A stretch of DNA of 18,045 bases from an uncultured Alphaproteobacteria bacterium (GCA_903831485.1 CAIKXW010000037.1:1-18045); one strand, 5' to 3'; counted from the stretch's first letter, positions 1 through 9,121 are shown. Program-made: numbers and translations. The notes: generated by a model not told the origin, from the sequence alone.

Positions 1-33
1 CATAAGCCTGTTACCGCGCCCGACGTGTTTTGA
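1..33 (+). CDS. Possible 3' end of an unidentified upstream gene
   Basis: Frame 1 is open from the window edge and stops with TGA at 31-33, giving only ten residues (HKPVTAPDVF). The stop lies 9 bases before the tolQ ATG and overlaps the tolQ ribosome binding site, as expected for an upstream operon member. In many Proteobacteria the gene before tolQ is ybgC, an acyl-CoA thioesterase. Ten residues are too few to identify it, and the open frame could be chance. Confidence 0.2.
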   Translation, partial: HKPVTAPDVF

Positions 34-42
34 GAGGACTGA

Positions 43-759
43 ATGCCCGAAGCCTTGCCCGAAGCGCTCGTAGCAACCGAGGATTTCTCCCTCATTGCGC
101 TGTTCCTGCGTGCGGACCTGATCGTGCAGGCGGTCATGGCGATCCTGGCGCTGGCCTCGGTCTGGTCGCTGGCTGTGGCGATCGACAAGTTCGTCTCGAT
201 CTCGGGCGCCAAGTCGCGCGCCAAGAAGTTCGAGCAGGCCTTCTGGGCTGGCCAGCCCATGGATGACCTCACCGACCGCATCACCGACAAGCCGGCCGAG
301 GCGATGGCGCGGGTGTTTTCCGCAGGCGCGCGCGAGTGGCGCGAAAGCCGCCGCGGGGCCGCGGGCGACGACACGAACCGTGCAATCGTCGAGCGCGCCA
401 CGCAGATGATGGACGTCGCCGTGAACCGCGAGACGCAGCGGATGGAGACGGGCCTTTCGACCCTCGCCATTATCGCGTCATCTACGCCCTTCATCGGCCT
501 GTTCGGCACGGTGATCGGGATCATGAACTCGTTCCGCAACATTGCGGCGCAGGGCGAGACCAACCTGACCGTCGTGGCGCCCGGCATCGCGGAAGCGCTC
601 TTCGCCACCGCGCTCGGCCTTTTCGCGGCCATTCCGGCGCTGATCTTCTACAACAAGTTCTCAGCCGATGTTTCGGCCTTCTCGGACCGCATGACGAATT
701 TCGCGCAGGAAGTTTCCGCGCGCTTGTCCAAGCGTCTCAACGAACGACGGGACGCCTGA
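43..759 (+). CDS. tolQ: TolQ, Tol-Pal proton-channel subunit (MotA/TolQ/ExbB family)
   Basis: TolQ is an inner-membrane motor subunit. With TolR it uses the proton motive force to energise TolA, which helps outer-membrane constriction at division. The 238-residue length is typical. Three hydrophobic segments lie at about residues 26-48, 139-162 and 184-205, with the large cytoplasmic loop between the first two. The family signature is clear: SSTPFIGLFGTVIGI at 146-160 and PGIAEALFATALGLFAAIPA at 180-199. T148 and T189 correspond to the conserved channel threonines. The start is supported by GAGAGG at 32-37, five bases before the ATG. tolR follows after a single base, so the two are cotranscribed and probably translationally coupled. 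The family assignment is secure because of the downstream tolR-tolA-tolB-pal genes; alone, ExbB would be the alternative. Confidence 0.97.
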   Translation: MPEALPEALVATEDFSLIALFLRADLIVQAVMAILALASVWSLAVAIDKFVSISGAKSRAKKFEQAFWAGQPMDDLTDRITDKPAEAMARVFSAGAREWRESRRGAAGDDTNRAIVERATQMMDVAVNRETQRMETGLSTLAIIASSTPFIGLFGTVIGIMNSFRNIAAQGETNLTVVAPGIAEALFATALGLFAAIPALIFYNKFSADVSAFSDRMTNFAQEVSARLSKRLNERRDA

Positions 760-760
760 C

Positions 761-1219
761 ATGCCGATGTTGATGAAAGGTTCGGGAGGCAGGCGCGGAC
801 GGCGGCGGCCTATGGCCGACATCAACGTGACACCGATGGTCGACGTGATGCTTGTTCTGCTCGTCGTATTCATGGTGACGGCGCCGATGCTGGCGACCGG
901 CGTTTCCGTGTCGCTGCCGAAGGTGACGGCAGAGCAGATGCCGACAGAGAACCAGCGGCCGCTGGTGGTGACCATCGACAAGGACGGCGCCGTCTATCTG
1001 GGGATGGAAGATACGCCGGTTGAGCTCAAGGACCTTGCGCCGCAACTTATGGCGCTGGCGGAAAACAATATCGAGAAGCGCGTCTATGTACGCGCCGATG
1101 AAATGGTGGCGAACGGGGTGGTCGTGAAAGTGCTCGCGCTGTTGCAGACAGCCGGCTTCAGAAACGTTGGCCTGCCCGTGGACCCGAATGTGGCGCGGCG
1201 CATCATGCAGGGAGGCTGA
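761..1219 (+). CDS. tolR: TolR, Tol-Pal motor subunit (ExbD/TolR family)
   Basis: This 152-residue single-pass inner-membrane protein is the partner of TolQ. A basic N-terminus (RRGRRRP, 11-17) precedes the ExbD/TolR signature MADINVTPMVDVMLVLLVVF, where D28 is the channel aspartate that carries protons. The membrane segment is about 26-45. The rest is the periplasmic domain, which in this family can contact peptidoglycan. The gene starts one base after the tolQ stop. Its own ribosome binding site is weak, so coupling to tolQ is likely. It ends 8 bases before tolA, and GGAGG at 1211-1215 inside its last codons probably serves tolA. Confidence 0.97.
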   Translation: MPMLMKGSGGRRGRRRPMADINVTPMVDVMLVLLVVFMVTAPMLATGVSVSLPKVTAEQMPTENQRPLVVTIDKDGAVYLGMEDTPVELKDLAPQLMALAENNIEKRVYVRADEMVANGVVVKVLALLQTAGFRNVGLPVDPNVARRIMQGG

Positions 1220-1227
1220 TCCCGCTG

Positions 1228-2061
1228 ATGACAAGGCTGCCCCCTGCTTCGATCGCGTCCCTGCCGTCTGCGTTTTTCTCCTTCCTGCTGCATGGCGGTG
1301 TGGTGATCGCAACGCTGTTGTCGATGCCGCAGGCTGAGCCGCTGACGGTGATGACGCAGCACTATGTGCCGATCGAACTGGTCGACATGTCGGACGAGAC
1401 AAACCTGACTGAGATCGCTGCGGCGATGGAGAAGGCCGAGGAAGAAGCCTCGCTCGAAGAGGAATCCAAGGCAGCGCCTGCCCCTGCCCCGCCGCCTGTC
1501 GAGGAGGACGCCGTCTCGTTCGACGAACCGAAAGAGCAGCCGAAGCAGGAACCCAAGAAGGATCCGCCGAAGGCGGCGCCCGCGCCGTCGAAGTCGCTGA
1601 GCAGCGAGCTGGACGACATTCTCGCCGGCATCGAGAAGGCGCCGAAACCATCGAAATCCAACAGCAATGTCGCGCCTGCAAGTGCTGCGAACGAGGCGCC
1701 GCGGATGAGCGTGGGCGATCGCCGGCAGATGACCGCGACGATCATCGACATCCTTGTCTCGCAGCTGAAGGACAACCGCTGCTGGGCCGACCACAGCGAC
1801 ATGGCTGACGCGAAGCGGCTGCGCGCGACGTTCCGCATCGCCTTTGGCCGCAATGGCAAGTTTTCGATGCAGCCAGAGCTGGTGTCGCCGACGCGCAAGC
1901 CAGCGAACGACCCGCCGCTCAACACGTTCATCGTGCACGCCGAGCGCGCGCTCAGCATGTGCAATCAGAAGGGGTGGATCGTTCCGGAAGCCTATTTCCG
2001 CCTGCCGGAGCCCAGGACAATCGACCTCGAATTCCTGCCCAAGATCGGAGCCGATCAATGA
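1228..2061 (+). CDS. tolA: TolA-type energy transducer (compact, proline-rich linker)
   Basis: This protein links the TolQR motor to TolB and Pal across the periplasm. At 277 residues it is much shorter than E. coli TolA (about 420). A short cytoplasmic N-terminus is followed by one membrane segment (about 14-33) that carries S18 and H22, the Ser/His pair expected for contact with TolQR. The linker (about 55-160) starts with an acidic, glutamate-rich helix. It then becomes Pro/Ala/Lys-rich instead of the long alanine-rich helix of enterobacteria. The C-terminal domain (about 165-277) has the TonB/TolA-III layout with two cysteines (C185, C245) that could form the TolA-III disulfide. The stop overlaps the tolB start (ATGA, 2058-2061). 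Identity rests on position and architecture; overall similarity to E. coli TolA would be low. Confidence 0.88.
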   Translation: MTRLPPASIASLPSAFFSFLLHGGVVIATLLSMPQAEPLTVMTQHYVPIELVDMSDETNLTEIAAAMEKAEEEASLEEESKAAPAPAPPPVEEDAVSFDEPKEQPKQEPKKDPPKAAPAPSKSLSSELDDILAGIEKAPKPSKSNSNVAPASAANEAPRMSVGDRRQMTATIIDILVSQLKDNRCWADHSDMADAKRLRATFRIAFGRNGKFSMQPELVSPTRKPANDPPLNTFIVHAERALSMCNQKGWIVPEAYFRLPEPRTIDLEFLPKIGADQ

Positions 2062-3491
2062 CCAAGAGAAAGACTGCCGGGGGGATGGCCGCGTTCTTCA
2101 GCAAGCTGGCGATGGCCGCGTTCAGCGCGTTTGCGCTTGTGTCCGTGGCGCCGCACGCGCCGGCGCACGCGCAGCTTCGCGCGCAGGTGGTGGGCGAGCA
2201 GTATATCCCGCTGCGCATCGCAGTACCTGACTTCGACGGCACTGGCCCGAACGCCGCGCAGATCGCGCAGGACATTTCCAATGTGCTGCGCGCCGACCTC
2301 GGGTCCTCCGCGCCCTTCCGCGTGCTCGACAAGACGGCCTTCATTGAGAAGGATCTGGACATCACGCTGCAGCCGATCTTCGCCAACTGGACTGTTGCGG
2401 GTCTCGAAACGCAGGCGCTGGTCGTTGGCAATGTCGTGGTCAACCCGACCAATAATTCAATGACCGTGCAGTTCCGGCTGTGGGACGTCTATGGCCAGAA
2501 GCTGCAGTACGAGATGGGCTATGAAGTTCCCACACCCCTCAACTGGCGGCGTCTCGCGCACAAGGTCGCCGATGACATCTTCACCCAGCTGACCGGAGAC
2601 CCGGGCTATTTCGACAGCCGCGTGGTGTTCGTGTCAAAGACGCCGGGCGATGAACCTTACAAGGGCCGCCTCGCCATCATGGACCAGGACGGCGCGAACG
2701 CAGAATTCCTGCTGTCGAACTATGCTGCTGTGATCAATCCGCGCTTCTCGCCGACGGACCAGGTCGTGCTGTACGGCGCCTACATTCCTGATCCGCGTTA
2801 TCCCGGCGCGACCTTGCTGCGGACATATCTCTACGACCTCTCGACCGGACGGCAGGAAATGCTTGCGGAGGGCGCGGGCCAACTCGACTTCTCCGCGCGC
2901 TTCTCACCGGATGGCAAGTCGATCGTGTTCAACCGCGCCGAGCGGGGCAACACGGACATCTACAAGATCGACCTCGCCTCGCGGCGGCTGACGCGCCTGA
3001 CCACGGACTCCTCGATTGACGTGTCGCCATCGTTTTCGCCGGATGGAACGCAGATCGTGTTCCAGTCCGATCGTGGGGGCTCGAAACAGCTTTACATCAT
3101 GAACGCCGATGGGTCGCGGATGAACTGCCCGCGTGGCGGATCGGGTGAGGCGTGCAGGATCACCTTCGGCGAGGCTGGCTACAGCTTCACCGACCCGGTC
3201 TGGTCCCCCCGAGGAGACTGGATCGCCTTCTCGCGTCAGGGCGGCGGCCAGTTTGTGGTCGGCGTCATCCAGAAGGATGGCAGCGGCATGCGCATCCTGA
3301 CCGATGGTTATCAGGACGAGAGCCCGACCTGGTCGCCGAACGGACGGGTGATTGCCTTCGAACGGACAGCTTCACGAGCGGCGGGGCCGAAGATCCACAG
3401 CATCGACCTGACAGGCCGCAACGAGCGCCGCCTGCCCACACCTCGCGACGCCACAAATCCGACGTGGGGGCCGGTGCTGAAGATGCAGTAG
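2058..3491 (+). CDS. tolB: TolB, periplasmic beta-propeller of the Tol-Pal system
   Basis: TolB is a periplasmic protein that binds Pal and TolA and controls access of Pal to peptidoglycan. The 477-residue product has a Sec signal peptide (basic start MTKRK, hydrophobic stretch about 16-32, likely cleavage after AHA38). An N-terminal D1 domain follows, containing IAVPDFDGTGPNAAQIAQDI at 54-73. A six-bladed propeller comes next, with PD40 repeats such as RFSPDGKSIVF (281), SFSPDGTQIVF (325), VWSPRGDWIAF (381) and TWSPNGRVIAF (424). The start at 2058 overlaps the tolA stop in ATGA and has GGAG at 2047-2050, seven bases away; longer upstream starts would run far into tolA. An insertion with two cysteines (C357, C366) between blades is a small oddity. 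Confidence 0.97.
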   Translation: MTKRKTAGGMAAFFSKLAMAAFSAFALVSVAPHAPAHAQLRAQVVGEQYIPLRIAVPDFDGTGPNAAQIAQDISNVLRADLGSSAPFRVLDKTAFIEKDLDITLQPIFANWTVAGLETQALVVGNVVVNPTNNSMTVQFRLWDVYGQKLQYEMGYEVPTPLNWRRLAHKVADDIFTQLTGDPGYFDSRVVFVSKTPGDEPYKGRLAIMDQDGANAEFLLSNYAAVINPRFSPTDQVVLYGAYIPDPRYPGATLLRTYLYDLSTGRQEMLAEGAGQLDFSARFSPDGKSIVFNRAERGNTDIYKIDLASRRLTRLTTDSSIDVSPSFSPDGTQIVFQSDRGGSKQLYIMNADGSRMNCPRGGSGEACRITFGEAGYSFTDPVWSPRGDWIAFSRQGGGQFVVGVIQKDGSGMRILTDGYQDESPTWSPNGRVIAFERTASRAAGPKIHSIDLTGRNERRLPTPRDATNPTWGPVLKMQ

Positions 3492-3530
3492 CCCGTAGCC
3501 GAACGGGGCCTATGTAGCTCGTGTGGCGAC
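3492..3530 (+). terminator. Weak hairpin after tolB
   Basis: Just after the tolB stop, TAGCCCGT can pair imperfectly with ACGGGGCCTA across a six-base loop, leaving a two-base bulge. There is no T-tract, so this is at best an attenuating or 3'-end-stabilising hairpin rather than a classic terminator. Confidence 0.2.
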
Positions 3531-3564
3531 AGAAACACTCCAGTCATCAAAAATCGTTGCGAAG

Positions 3565-3680
3565 TTGACATTACTATATTGCAATGACGCCTCACCTTTG
3601 TCACAAAAACAGCTCAAGTATATTGGAGCTTCGCAGCTTCTAAACGCTTCCCGGACTTGCAATTGTATTGCAATTCGCAG
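3565..3680 (+). promoter_or_regulatory. AT-rich pal leader: candidate promoter and TTGCAATT boxes
   Basis: The 255 bases between tolB and pal contain a conspicuously AT-rich patch in an otherwise GC-rich window. The best promoter candidate is TTGTCA at 3598-3603 and TATATT at 3619-3624, each 5/6 to the sigma-70 consensus but with a short 15-base spacer. This would give a 5' leader of about 115 bases. A perfect TTGACA at 3565-3570 has no matching -10. The leader also holds TTGCAATT at 3657-3664 and 3668-3675, repeated in 11-base phase, and a third related box ATTGCAAT at 3578-3585. Separate transcription of pal from tolQRAB is therefore plausible but inferred. Confidence 0.4.
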
Positions 3681-3746
3681 GTAATACCGGGGGATTGGAT
3701 ATGCGCCTTCTTGGGGGGCGCGCCGGGAACAAGGAGACTAAAGACT

Positions 3747-4301
3747 ATGCGGACACTCAGCCTGTCACTGCTCGCCACAGCGACGATCGCCCTCGCGGCT
3801 TGCGCCTCGAATCCTCCTCCGGAGCCGCCGCCCACGCCGAGCGCTTCGAACACCACGACGGTGACGCCCCCGGTCCAGCCGCCGGCTCAGCCGCCGCGGG
3901 TTACGCCGCCGGTCCCGACCGGTCCTTCGGCCGGCTCGAAGGCTGATTTCGCTGTCAAGGCCACGGACCGCGTGTATTTCGACTACGACGCCTACAATCT
4001 CGATTCGGACGACCAGCGTTCGCTGGCGTCGCAGATCGCCTGGCTGAAGCAGTTCCCGTCGACTCGCGTGGAAGTGCAAGGTCACGCCGACGAGCGCGGC
4101 ACGCGCGACTACAACATCGCGCTCGGCGAGCGCCGTGCGCAGTCGGTGAAGTCGTTCCTTGTCGCCCAAGGCATCTCGGAAAGCCGCATCCAGACGATCT
4201 CGTTCGGCAAGGACAAGCCGCTGGACATGGGCCGCGACGAGGCCGCGTGGGCGCGCAACCGGAACTCCTACACAAACGTCATCGTCGAAGCGATCAGCTA
4301 G
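3747..4301 (+). CDS. pal: Pal, peptidoglycan-associated outer-membrane lipoprotein
   Basis: Pal is a lipid-anchored outer-membrane protein that binds the diaminopimelate of peptidoglycan and is handled by TolB. The 184-residue product has a lipoprotein signal with lipobox LAAC (16-19, lipidated C19). A long Pro/Thr/Ser-rich tether follows at about 22-64. The OmpA-C-like domain spans about 74-183. It shows VYFDYDAYNL at 76-85, GHADERGTRDYNIALGERRA at 112-131, and a late WARNR at 168-172. D115 and R130 match the ligand-binding Asp and Arg of the fold. The start at 3747 has AAGGAG at 3731-3736, ten bases upstream. Upstream in-frame codons would destroy the lipoprotein signal. A strong hairpin follows the stop. 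Confidence 0.97.
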   Translation: MRTLSLSLLATATIALAACASNPPPEPPPTPSASNTTTVTPPVQPPAQPPRVTPPVPTGPSAGSKADFAVKATDRVYFDYDAYNLDSDDQRSLASQIAWLKQFPSTRVEVQGHADERGTRDYNIALGERRAQSVKSFLVAQGISESRIQTISFGKDKPLDMGRDEAAWARNRNSYTNVIVEAIS

Positions 4302-4302
4302 A

Positions 4303-4366
4303 CCTGAAGTACAGTTCGCCGCCCGGGTCCGCCATAATTTCGGCCCGGGCGGCGAATACTTTCAGG
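4303..4366 (+). terminator. Long hairpin between pal and cpoB
   Basis: A perfect 13-base GC-rich inverted repeat, TTCGCCGCCCGGG (4315-4327) and CCCGGGCGGCGAA (4344-4356), encloses a 16-base loop. An outer stem continues the pairing: CCTGAAGTA (4303-4311) against TACTTTCAGG (4357-4366), with one bulged base in the outer stem and an unpaired CAG joining the stems on the left side. No T-tract follows. It may therefore act as a 3' stabiliser for pal mRNA, a partial or rho-assisted terminator, or an attenuator that lowers cpoB expression relative to pal. Confidence 0.7.
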
Positions 4367-4455
4367 ACATGAGACACTCACGTTCCATGCCCTCGCCGTC
4401 CGCCTCACGCGCCTTTGCGCCATCGGCCAGCCGGCCACGTTCAATCGCCCTAACC

Positions 4456-5307
4456 ATGAAATCTCAAGCAGCGCCAACATCCTGGCTCAGGCCGGTGATC
4501 TGGACGGTGGCCTGTGCGGCTGCCGCGTTCACGCTTGTCGGCCTCGCGCCGCGGGCTGATGCGCAGGTGTTCAGCTCGACCCCCTATGTGGCGGGTCCGG
4601 ATCCGGCCGTCGAACAGCTGCGGCTGCGGCTTGAGGCGCTCGAAGGCGACCTGCGCAAGGCTGTGAGCCAGGCCGAGTCGCTGGGCGCCCAGCTCGGCGA
4701 TGCACGCCGCGTCGCCGACCAGGCCGATGCCGGACGCCGGCGCGCCGAGGCCGAATTGCAGCTCCTCAAGGACCGGGTCGAGACGCTGGAGGAAATCGTC
4801 AACGGCGAGGCGCAGCCGGGCAGATCGACATCCGGCAGCCTCAGGGCGCCGGGCGCAGCATCGCCGAACCAGCTTGCAGCGGCGCCGGCGCCTGCCGCGA
4901 TCGACACGGCTGCCTTGCCGCAGGACGAGGAGGGGCTGTTCACAGAATCCCACGCCATGCTGATCGGCGGCAACTTTCCCGGCGCCGAGGAGGCGTTCGG
5001 CCTGCTGCTGACAAAGTATCCGAAGGGCAAGAAGGCGTCTGACGCCCAGTACTATCTGGGCGAGTCCCTGCTCTACCAGGACAATTATCCGGAGGCGGCT
5101 GCTGCTTATGGCAAGCTGATCAAGGAGTACCCGACGTCCGCGAATGCGCCGACCGGCCTGGTGAAGCTGGCGCGGGCGATGCGGTTGATGGACAAGACCA
5201 CGGAGGCGTGCCGGACGCTGGACCTGATGAGCAAGCAGTTCCCGAAGGCGTCCGCCGTCGCCAAGCAGATGGCGGCGCAGGAGCGTCAATACGCCAAGTG
5301 CGTCTGA
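4456..5307 (+). CDS. cpoB: CpoB/YbgF, Tol-Pal-associated periplasmic TPR protein
   Basis: CpoB is a periplasmic coordinator of cell-wall synthesis and Tol-dependent outer-membrane constriction that binds TolA in E. coli. From the ATG at 4456 the product is 283 residues with a Sec signal (hydrophobic about 14-31, likely cleavage after ADA36). A coiled-coil segment (about 50-118) for self-association comes next, then a Pro/Ala-rich linker. The C-terminal half (about 158-280) holds TPR repeats such as FPGAEEAFGLLLTKYPKGKK and YPEAAAAYGKLIKEYP. The start is not certain. An in-frame ATG at 4369 would add 29 residues in front of the signal, and its nearby AGG is only two bases away. 4456 gives the most natural signal peptide but a weak ribosome binding site. 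Position after pal is the conserved one. Confidence 0.93.
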   Translation: MKSQAAPTSWLRPVIWTVACAAAAFTLVGLAPRADAQVFSSTPYVAGPDPAVEQLRLRLEALEGDLRKAVSQAESLGAQLGDARRVADQADAGRRRAEAELQLLKDRVETLEEIVNGEAQPGRSTSGSLRAPGAASPNQLAAAPAPAAIDTAALPQDEEGLFTESHAMLIGGNFPGAEEAFGLLLTKYPKGKKASDAQYYLGESLLYQDNYPEAAAAYGKLIKEYPTSANAPTGLVKLARAMRLMDKTTEACRTLDLMSKQFPKASAVAKQMAAQERQYAKCV

Positions 5308-5392
5308 CGCGGATCCCGTTCTGAGCCCGGCGCGGCAACACGGCAGTTCTTGATTTGGATGTCCGGGGCTATGCCGAAGCAAATCCTGATTC

Positions 5393-5408
5393 GGGGAGAC
5401 ATGACGTG
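5393..5408 (+). promoter_or_regulatory. Ribosome binding site that fixes the YbjN-gene GTG start
   Basis: GGGGAG at 5393-5398 is seven bases before GTG 5406-5408. The ATG at 5401 is only two bases from this site, is out of frame, and reaches a stop after four codons. The GTG is therefore the supported start. Confidence 0.65.
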
Positions 5409-5909
5409 CGCCTGATCCGAATCCTCCCGGCAACGTTGGCGGCTGCGACGCTTGTTGCAGGCGTCGCCCTTGCACAGCCGCCATCGGCCGAGCGCGTGCG
5501 CAGCGGCATCTTCGATGCGTCCGATCCCGCCGGCATGGCGCGCTTCATGGAGCGCACGGGCTATCGCGTCGAATTACGCGCGGACACGCGCGGCGATCCC
5601 GTGATTGCCGGGCGGTTCTCGACGTCGGAATACCTGATCCAGTTCTACGAATGCGAGGGCGGCCAGTACTGCAACTCGGTACAGTTCGTGTCGCAAGCTG
5701 CGCGGCCGGCGACACTGACGCCGGAGGCAGTGAACGCCTTCAACATCCGCTGGCGCTATGTGCGCATCACCTATGACGCGACGCAGGTGAAGCTGGTGAT
5801 GGACCTGAACCTCGATGCAGGCGTGACCGGCGACAATCTCGAGGACACGCTCGACATCTGGCGTCAGCTGGTCGAAATCTACGAGCGTGAAATCCTCAAC
5901 AAAAAGTAG
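5406..5909 (+). CDS. Secreted YbjN-domain protein
   Basis: The 167-residue product begins with a typical Sec signal (VRLIRILP, then a hydrophobic stretch to about residue 23, cleavage near ALA23). The rest matches the YbjN family pattern as I know it. GYRVELRADTRGDPVIAG (52-69) is followed by a hydrophobic strand ending in FYECEGGQYCNSVQF (80-94). NAFNIRWRYVRITYD (110-124) and MDLNLDAGV..DNLEDTLDIWRQL close the domain. The biochemical role of YbjN proteins is not established; some family members affect stress responses or act like chaperones for type III secretion. C83 and C89 could form a disulfide in the periplasm. It sits between cpoB and tilS, and its 3' end overlaps tilS by 23 bases, so it is probably an operon member. 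Family call fairly good, function unknown. Confidence 0.8.
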   Translation: MRLIRILPATLAAATLVAGVALAQPPSAERVRSGIFDASDPAGMARFMERTGYRVELRADTRGDPVIAGRFSTSEYLIQFYECEGGQYCNSVQFVSQAARPATLTPEAVNAFNIRWRYVRITYDATQVKLVMDLNLDAGVTGDNLEDTLDIWRQLVEIYEREILNKK

Positions 5910-7023
5910 CCGGGCAGGACTTTCGCCGCTGGCGCAGCGAGCGATCGCGGCGCTCGGATGCCTTGTTCCTGCAGGCTCCAGCGTGGGCGTCGCTGTTTCG
6001 GGCGGCTCCGACTCCATGGCGCTTCTGATGTTGGCGGCGGCGTACCGCGACGCGGCGGGCGTCTCGCTACGCGCAATCACGATCGATCATGGCTTGCGCC
6101 CGGAAGCAAAGGATGAGTCGCGTCTCGTGGGGCGCTTCTGCGAGACGCTTGGAGTCCAGCACGATGTGGTTCGTTGGGAACGCGTGGCGACCAATGCGCT
6201 GAGTCAGCCAGTCAGCCAGGAAGAAGCGCGGCGGGCGCGGCATGCCTTGCTAGCCGGCTGGGCGAGGCGGCTTGGCGTTGCTCAGATCGCGCTCGGCCAC
6301 ACGCGCGACGACAGGCTGGAAACTTTCCTGATGCGCGCGCGGCAGGCGTCGGGGTGGCACGGGCTGGCGGGGCCGATGCCGAACAGCGTCTCGCCGGTCT
6401 GGCCGGAAGGGCGGCTGATGCCGCTGATCCGTCCGCTGCTTGCTTTCGGGCGGGACGAACTTCGCGAAGAACTGACGTCGCGCGGCGTTGGCTGGGTGGA
6501 CGACCCTTCGAACGACGCGACGCGGTTCGAGCGCGTGCGGATGCGCAAGCTGCTGGCGAGGATGAGCCCAACGGCGCGCGCGCAGACGCTGAACGTGATG
6601 GACGGGCTGATGCGGCTGAGGGCGTCGGTCGCGAGCGAGGCGTTGTCGTTGTTCGGGCGATCGCTGGCGAGCGGCCCTTCCGGCGACATGGGGATCGCAC
6701 TGGAGACACGGGCGACGACAGGCGCGGAAGCGTGGACCCGGTTCATCGAGGCCATGGTGATGGCGGCGGGCGGGGGCGAGCGCGCGGCGCGGCGCGATGC
6801 GCTGGACAGGCTGCTGGGCCGGATCGCGGCGGACGACCCCCAGCTTGCGCGTGGCGTAACGCTGGCGGGGGCCAGGATTCGTGTTCGAAACGACGCGTTC
6901 CTGTGCTTCGGGCGGGCCCCGGCGCGCCGCGGCGCACGGGCGGCGGAAAGCGGCAAAGCCCCTGAATGGGACCGGGCGGAGGCGCTGTTGACCGTGCCCG
7001 ATCTACGGGTTCTGGCGGTCTGA
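5887..7023 (+). CDS. tilS: TilS, tRNA(Ile)-lysidine synthase
   Basis: TilS is a cytoplasmic enzyme that uses ATP and lysine to change C34 of the CAU-anticodon tRNA-Ile to lysidine, converting the tRNA from methionine to isoleucine identity. The 378-residue product shows the PP-loop SGGSDS at 38-43 and ITIDHGLRPEA at 64-74. GHTRDDRLETF lies at 137-147, and VDDPSND with the following RFERVRMRKLL at 204-223. These are the usual TilS blocks. The C-terminal part is degenerate, as is common in alphaproteobacteria. The start is a GTG at 5887 inside the YbjN gene, with no strong ribosome binding site, so translational coupling is likely. Later in-frame starts run too close to the PP-loop. The tilS-ftsH order is a widely conserved pair. 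Confidence 0.95.
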   Translation: MKSSTKSSRAGLSPLAQRAIAALGCLVPAGSSVGVAVSGGSDSMALLMLAAAYRDAAGVSLRAITIDHGLRPEAKDESRLVGRFCETLGVQHDVVRWERVATNALSQPVSQEEARRARHALLAGWARRLGVAQIALGHTRDDRLETFLMRARQASGWHGLAGPMPNSVSPVWPEGRLMPLIRPLLAFGRDELREELTSRGVGWVDDPSNDATRFERVRMRKLLARMSPTARAQTLNVMDGLMRLRASVASEALSLFGRSLASGPSGDMGIALETRATTGAEAWTRFIEAMVMAAGGGERAARRDALDRLLGRIAADDPQLARGVTLAGARIRVRNDAFLCFGRAPARRGARAAESGKAPEWDRAEALLTVPDLRVLAV

Positions 7024-7088
7024 GCCGGTCCTGGCGGAAAATCATGCAAAAAGACGCAGGTTTGTGACGTTGGCTTAACCGATATGCA

Positions 7089-7117
7089 CTCGTTTTCCGA
7101 CAATATGCCCCCTATCT
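7089..7117 (+). promoter_or_regulatory. Candidate ftsH promoter
   Basis: In the 131-base gap before ftsH, CTCGTT (7089-7094) and CTATCT (7112-7117) are separated by 17 bases. The -10 is 5/6 to the alphaproteobacterial CTATAT, the -35 only 3/6 to CTTGAC. The segment CCTATCTTCG also resembles heat-shock sigma-32 -10 elements, which would fit known heat control of ftsH in some alphaproteobacteria. The predicted leader is about 30 bases. The match is weak. Confidence 0.3.
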
Positions 7118-7154
7118 TCGGGTATCCGTATCCCCGCACGAAAAGGCTGTGCGA

Positions 7155-9059
<1,905 letters not shown>

Positions 9060-9086
9060 TCGGCAAGACGCTGTTAACTGACCAGA

Positions 9087-9119
9087 GGCGGCGGCGCGAA
9101 GGCGTCGCCGCTTTTGTTT
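9087..9119 (+). terminator. Rho-independent terminator after ftsH
   Basis: GCGGCG (9091-9096) pairs with CGCCGC (9106-9111) across a nine-base loop, followed directly by TTTTGTTT. This is a good intrinsic terminator 30 bases after the ftsH stop. Confidence 0.8.
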
Positions 9120-9121
9120 CG

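Noticed and set aside
737..2058. Long minus-strand open frames opposite tolR, tolA and the start of tolB
   Set aside because: They are rich in Arg, His and Pro, match no family, and lie wholly under well-supported + strand genes; GC-rich codon bias creates them.
3565..3593. Perfect TTGACA at 3565 as a pal promoter
   Set aside because: No acceptable -10 lies 15-19 bases downstream; the TATATT at 3575 is only four bases away.
5343..5372. CTTGAT...CTATGC promoter-like pair before the YbjN gene
   Set aside because: The spacer is only 14 bases and the -10 match is poor; operon readthrough from cpoB explains expression.
4450..5484. Minus-strand open frame opposite cpoB
   Set aside because: No recognisable domain, and the + strand carries a clear signal peptide, coiled coil and TPR protein.
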